The translations under genes and the position numbers were made by a program. Shown in pieces: positions 8,219-9,845 of a stretch of DNA of 9,845 nt (position 1 is the first letter of the stretch; every line of letters starts with the position of its first letter). The DNA is from Actinomycetes bacterium. Lineage in GTDB: Bacteria > Actinomycetota > Actinomycetes > S36-B12 > UBA10799. The stretch lies in NCBI GenBank assembly GCA_029779995.1, contig JAKOZM010000470.1:1-9845 (forward strand), given 5' to 3'. The notes under the pieces were generated by a model. That model did not search any database. It worked only from the letters and a program-made list of their open reading frames with translations, and was not told the origin of the DNA.

Positions 8219-9498
8219 GCGCGACAGCCCAAGCCCCGGCCCCCGAGGTGTTGCCCGAGGTCCATATCGTCCCCCCGACGCCACGCCTGGTGAAGGTGAT
8301 GATCGGTCTCGGGGTGTTCGCGATCATCGTGTTCGGCCTGTTCACCGCAGCCGGTGAGAGCGTGACGTTCCAGCTCACGCTGGGCGACGAGGCCATCGCC
8401 CTTCCCGACGTCACCTTGCCGGCCAAGCTCAGTGCGATCATCTTCAGCATCATTGCGCTGCTGGCCGCGGTGGGGGCGTTCATGGCGGCCCGCAAGGAGA
8501 AGGCCCTGTGGCCCTACGCGACGGCCTTCGGCACCTTCTTCATCCTCGGATTCCTGTCCTGGGCGGTGGCCGGTTCCACGATCAATGTGGTCGGTCTGCT
8601 GCAGGGTTCCCTGCTGCTCGCGGTGCCTTTGGTGTTCGGCTCGATGTCGGGCATCCTGTGTGAGCGGGCCGGCGTCATCAACATTGCCATCGAAGGGCAG
8701 TTGCTGACCGGGGCCTTCGTGGCGGCCGTCGTGGCCAGCCTCACCCAGAACGCCTACCTGGGTCTGATCGCCGCCCCGCTGGGTGGGTTGTTCATCGGCC
8801 TGCTGCTGGCCGTCTTCGCCATCAAGTACTTCGTGGACCAGGTCATCCTGGGTGTGGTGCTCAACGTGCTGGCCGTCGGCCTCACGTCATTCCTGTACAG
8901 CCGTCTGCTGGCCCCCAACCAGGAGACGTGGAACTCCCCGCCGACGTTCTCGCCAGTGCCGATCCCGGTCCTGTCCGACATCCCGATCCTGGGCCCCATC
9001 CTGTTCAACCAGAACATCGTGGTCTACCTGATGTATGTGATCGTGATCGTGATCAATGTGGCGCTGTTCCGGACCAAGTGGGGGCTGCGGGTCAGGGCCG
9101 TGGGCGAACACCCGCAGGCCGCCGACACCGTCGGCATCAAGGTCAACAGCGTGCGGTTCCGCAATGTGATGCTCGGCGGTCTGGTGGCCGGTCTCGGAGG
9201 TGCCTTCTTCACGGTCGCAAGTGTTGGTGCCTTCGGCAAGGAGATGACTGCCGGCAAGGGCTTCATTGCCCTGGCGGCAGTGATCTTCGGTCGCTGGAAG
9301 CCGCTCGGAGCCTTGGGTGCGGCCTTGTTCTTCGGCTTCGCCGACAACCTGCAGAGTGTGCTGAGCATCATCGGCACGCCCATCCCCAGCGAGTTCATGC
9401 TGATGACGCCCTATCTGGCCACCCTGCTGGCCGTCGCAGGGCTCGTCGGCAAGGTCCGGGCACCAGCCGCTGACGGTATTCCGTACAAGAAATCATGA
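8215..9498 (+). CDS. Nucleoside ABC transporter permease 2, N-terminally extended
   Basis: A 427-residue partner permease, NupQ (YufQ)-like. The core (about 128-412) contains the family motif INIAIEGQLLTGA (155-167) and the ATPase-docking segment RAVGEHPQAADTVGI (294-308). Before it lies an extra region with about three predicted membrane segments (27-45, 72-91 and 103-121) that the roughly 310-residue firmicute relatives, as I recall, lack; I believe long versions occur in other actinobacteria. The frame is open from an ATG at 8206, but I prefer the ATG at 8215: it overlaps the previous stop as ATGA and lies 9 bp after AAGGG (8201-8205), whereas that purine run abuts the 8206 codon. The gene ends in another ATGA overlap, with cdd. 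It is part of the importer; the substrate is inferred from cdd and the binding protein. Confidence 0.92.
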   Translation: MSATAQAPAPEVLPEVHIVPPTPRLVKVMIGLGVFAIIVFGLFTAAGESVTFQLTLGDEAIALPDVTLPAKLSAIIFSIIALLAAVGAFMAARKEKALWPYATAFGTFFILGFLSWAVAGSTINVVGLLQGSLLLAVPLVFGSMSGILCERAGVINIAIEGQLLTGAFVAAVVASLTQNAYLGLIAAPLGGLFIGLLLAVFAIKYFVDQVILGVVLNVLAVGLTSFLYSRLLAPNQETWNSPPTFSPVPIPVLSDIPILGPILFNQNIVVYLMYVIVIVINVALFRTKWGLRVRAVGEHPQAADTVGIKVNSVRFRNVMLGGLVAGLGGAFFTVASVGAFGKEMTAGKGFIALAAVIFGRWKPLGALGAALFFGFADNLQSVLSIIGTPIPSEFMLMTPYLATLLAVAGLVGKVRAPAADGIPYKKS

Positions 9499-9845
9499 CG
9501 GCTGACTGGGAGGCGCTGCGCGAACAGGCCCGCGCCGCGATGGCCAAGTGCTACGTGCCCTACTCGAAGTTCCCGGTGGGGGCTGCTGCCCTCGTCGACG
9601 ATGGTCGGGTGGTGGCGGGCTGCAATGTGGAGAACGCGTCGTATGGGTTGACCCTGTGTGCGGAGTGCACTCTGGTCGGCGCGCTGCGGATGTCCGGTGG
9701 TGGCCGGCTGATCGCGTTCAGCTGCTGCGACGGCGACGGGAACCTCCTGATGCCGTGTGGCCGGTGCCGGCAGTTGCTTTACGAATTCGGTGGGCCGGGG
9801 CTGCTGATCGACCACCCCGACGGGATCAAGACGCTCGACGACCTG
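9495..9845 (+). CDS. cdd: Cytidine deaminase, 3' end cut by the window edge
   Basis: The first 117 residues of a small homotetramer-type cytidine deaminase, which hydrolyses cytidine and deoxycytidine to uridine and deoxyuridine in pyrimidine salvage. Zinc ligands are C55, C88 and C91, with catalytic E57, in CAEC (55-58) and PCGRC (87-91). The substrate-binding CNVENASYG (43-51) and the N-terminal YVPYSKFPVGAA (20-31) are also present. The Arg that follows CAE in B. subtilis Cdd (CAER) is Cys58 here, as I recall for the M. tuberculosis enzyme. The ATG overlaps the permease stop (ATGA), tying the enzyme to the importer. The frame is open to the last base; family proteins are about 125-140 residues, so only a short tail is missing. 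The identification is very secure. Confidence 0.96.
   Translation, partial: MTADWEALREQARAAMAKCYVPYSKFPVGAAALVDDGRVVAGCNVENASYGLTLCAECTLVGALRMSGGGRLIAFSCCDGDGNLLMPCGRCRQLLYEFGGPGLLIDHPDGIKTLDDL

Overview
The window looks like chromosomal DNA from a high-GC Gram-positive bacterium (Actinomycetota). The reasons are the G/C-rich third codon positions, the GTG start with a strong Shine-Dalgarno at sdhC, the heme-b type sdhCDAB order with a mycobacterial-style SdhB, and a cytidine deaminase carrying the CAEC variant that I recall from mycobacterial Cdd. I cannot name a genus. Nothing suggests a plasmid, phage or insertion sequence: there is no transposase, integrase, CRISPR array, tRNA or rRNA.

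Layout, left to right. (1) 38-424 (+) is a small stand-alone cupin. (2) 425-823 is a gene-free stretch between two convergent genes. It holds a 13-bp perfect inverted repeat at 739-779, plus a third copy of the same motif about 100 bp to the left. (3) 824-4108 (-) is a compact leftward operon sdhC-sdhD-sdhA-sdhB for a complete succinate:quinone oxidoreductase (complex II). Its genes overlap or sit within 8 bp of each other. (4) 4109-4341 is a divergent control region with a good sigma-70-like promoter for the rightward operon and a weaker candidate for sdh. (5) 4342-9845 (+) is a five-gene rightward operon: a BMP-family substrate-binding lipoprotein, a double-domain ABC ATPase, two ABC permeases and cytidine deaminase (cdd), which runs off the right edge.

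How the genes work together. The rightward operon reads as uptake plus first-step catabolism of nucleosides. The lipoprotein captures substrate outside the membrane, the two permeases and the fused ATPase import it, and Cdd deaminates cytidine or deoxycytidine inside the cell. From the ATPase onward the genes overlap (8, 4 and 4 bp), so they are probably translationally coupled. A long hairpin with a T-rich tail between the lipoprotein gene and the ATPase gene probably makes the binding protein more abundant than the membrane parts. The sdh operon feeds electrons from succinate into the quinone pool. It shares only an intergenic region with the transporter operon.

Two start sites were moved from the longest reading frame. 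SdhC most likely starts at the GTG at 4108, and the second permease at the ATG at 8215. I see no convincing undescribed system here; this is mostly conserved core metabolism. The most unusual element is the repeated GGAAAACTCCGCA motif between the cupin gene and sdhB.
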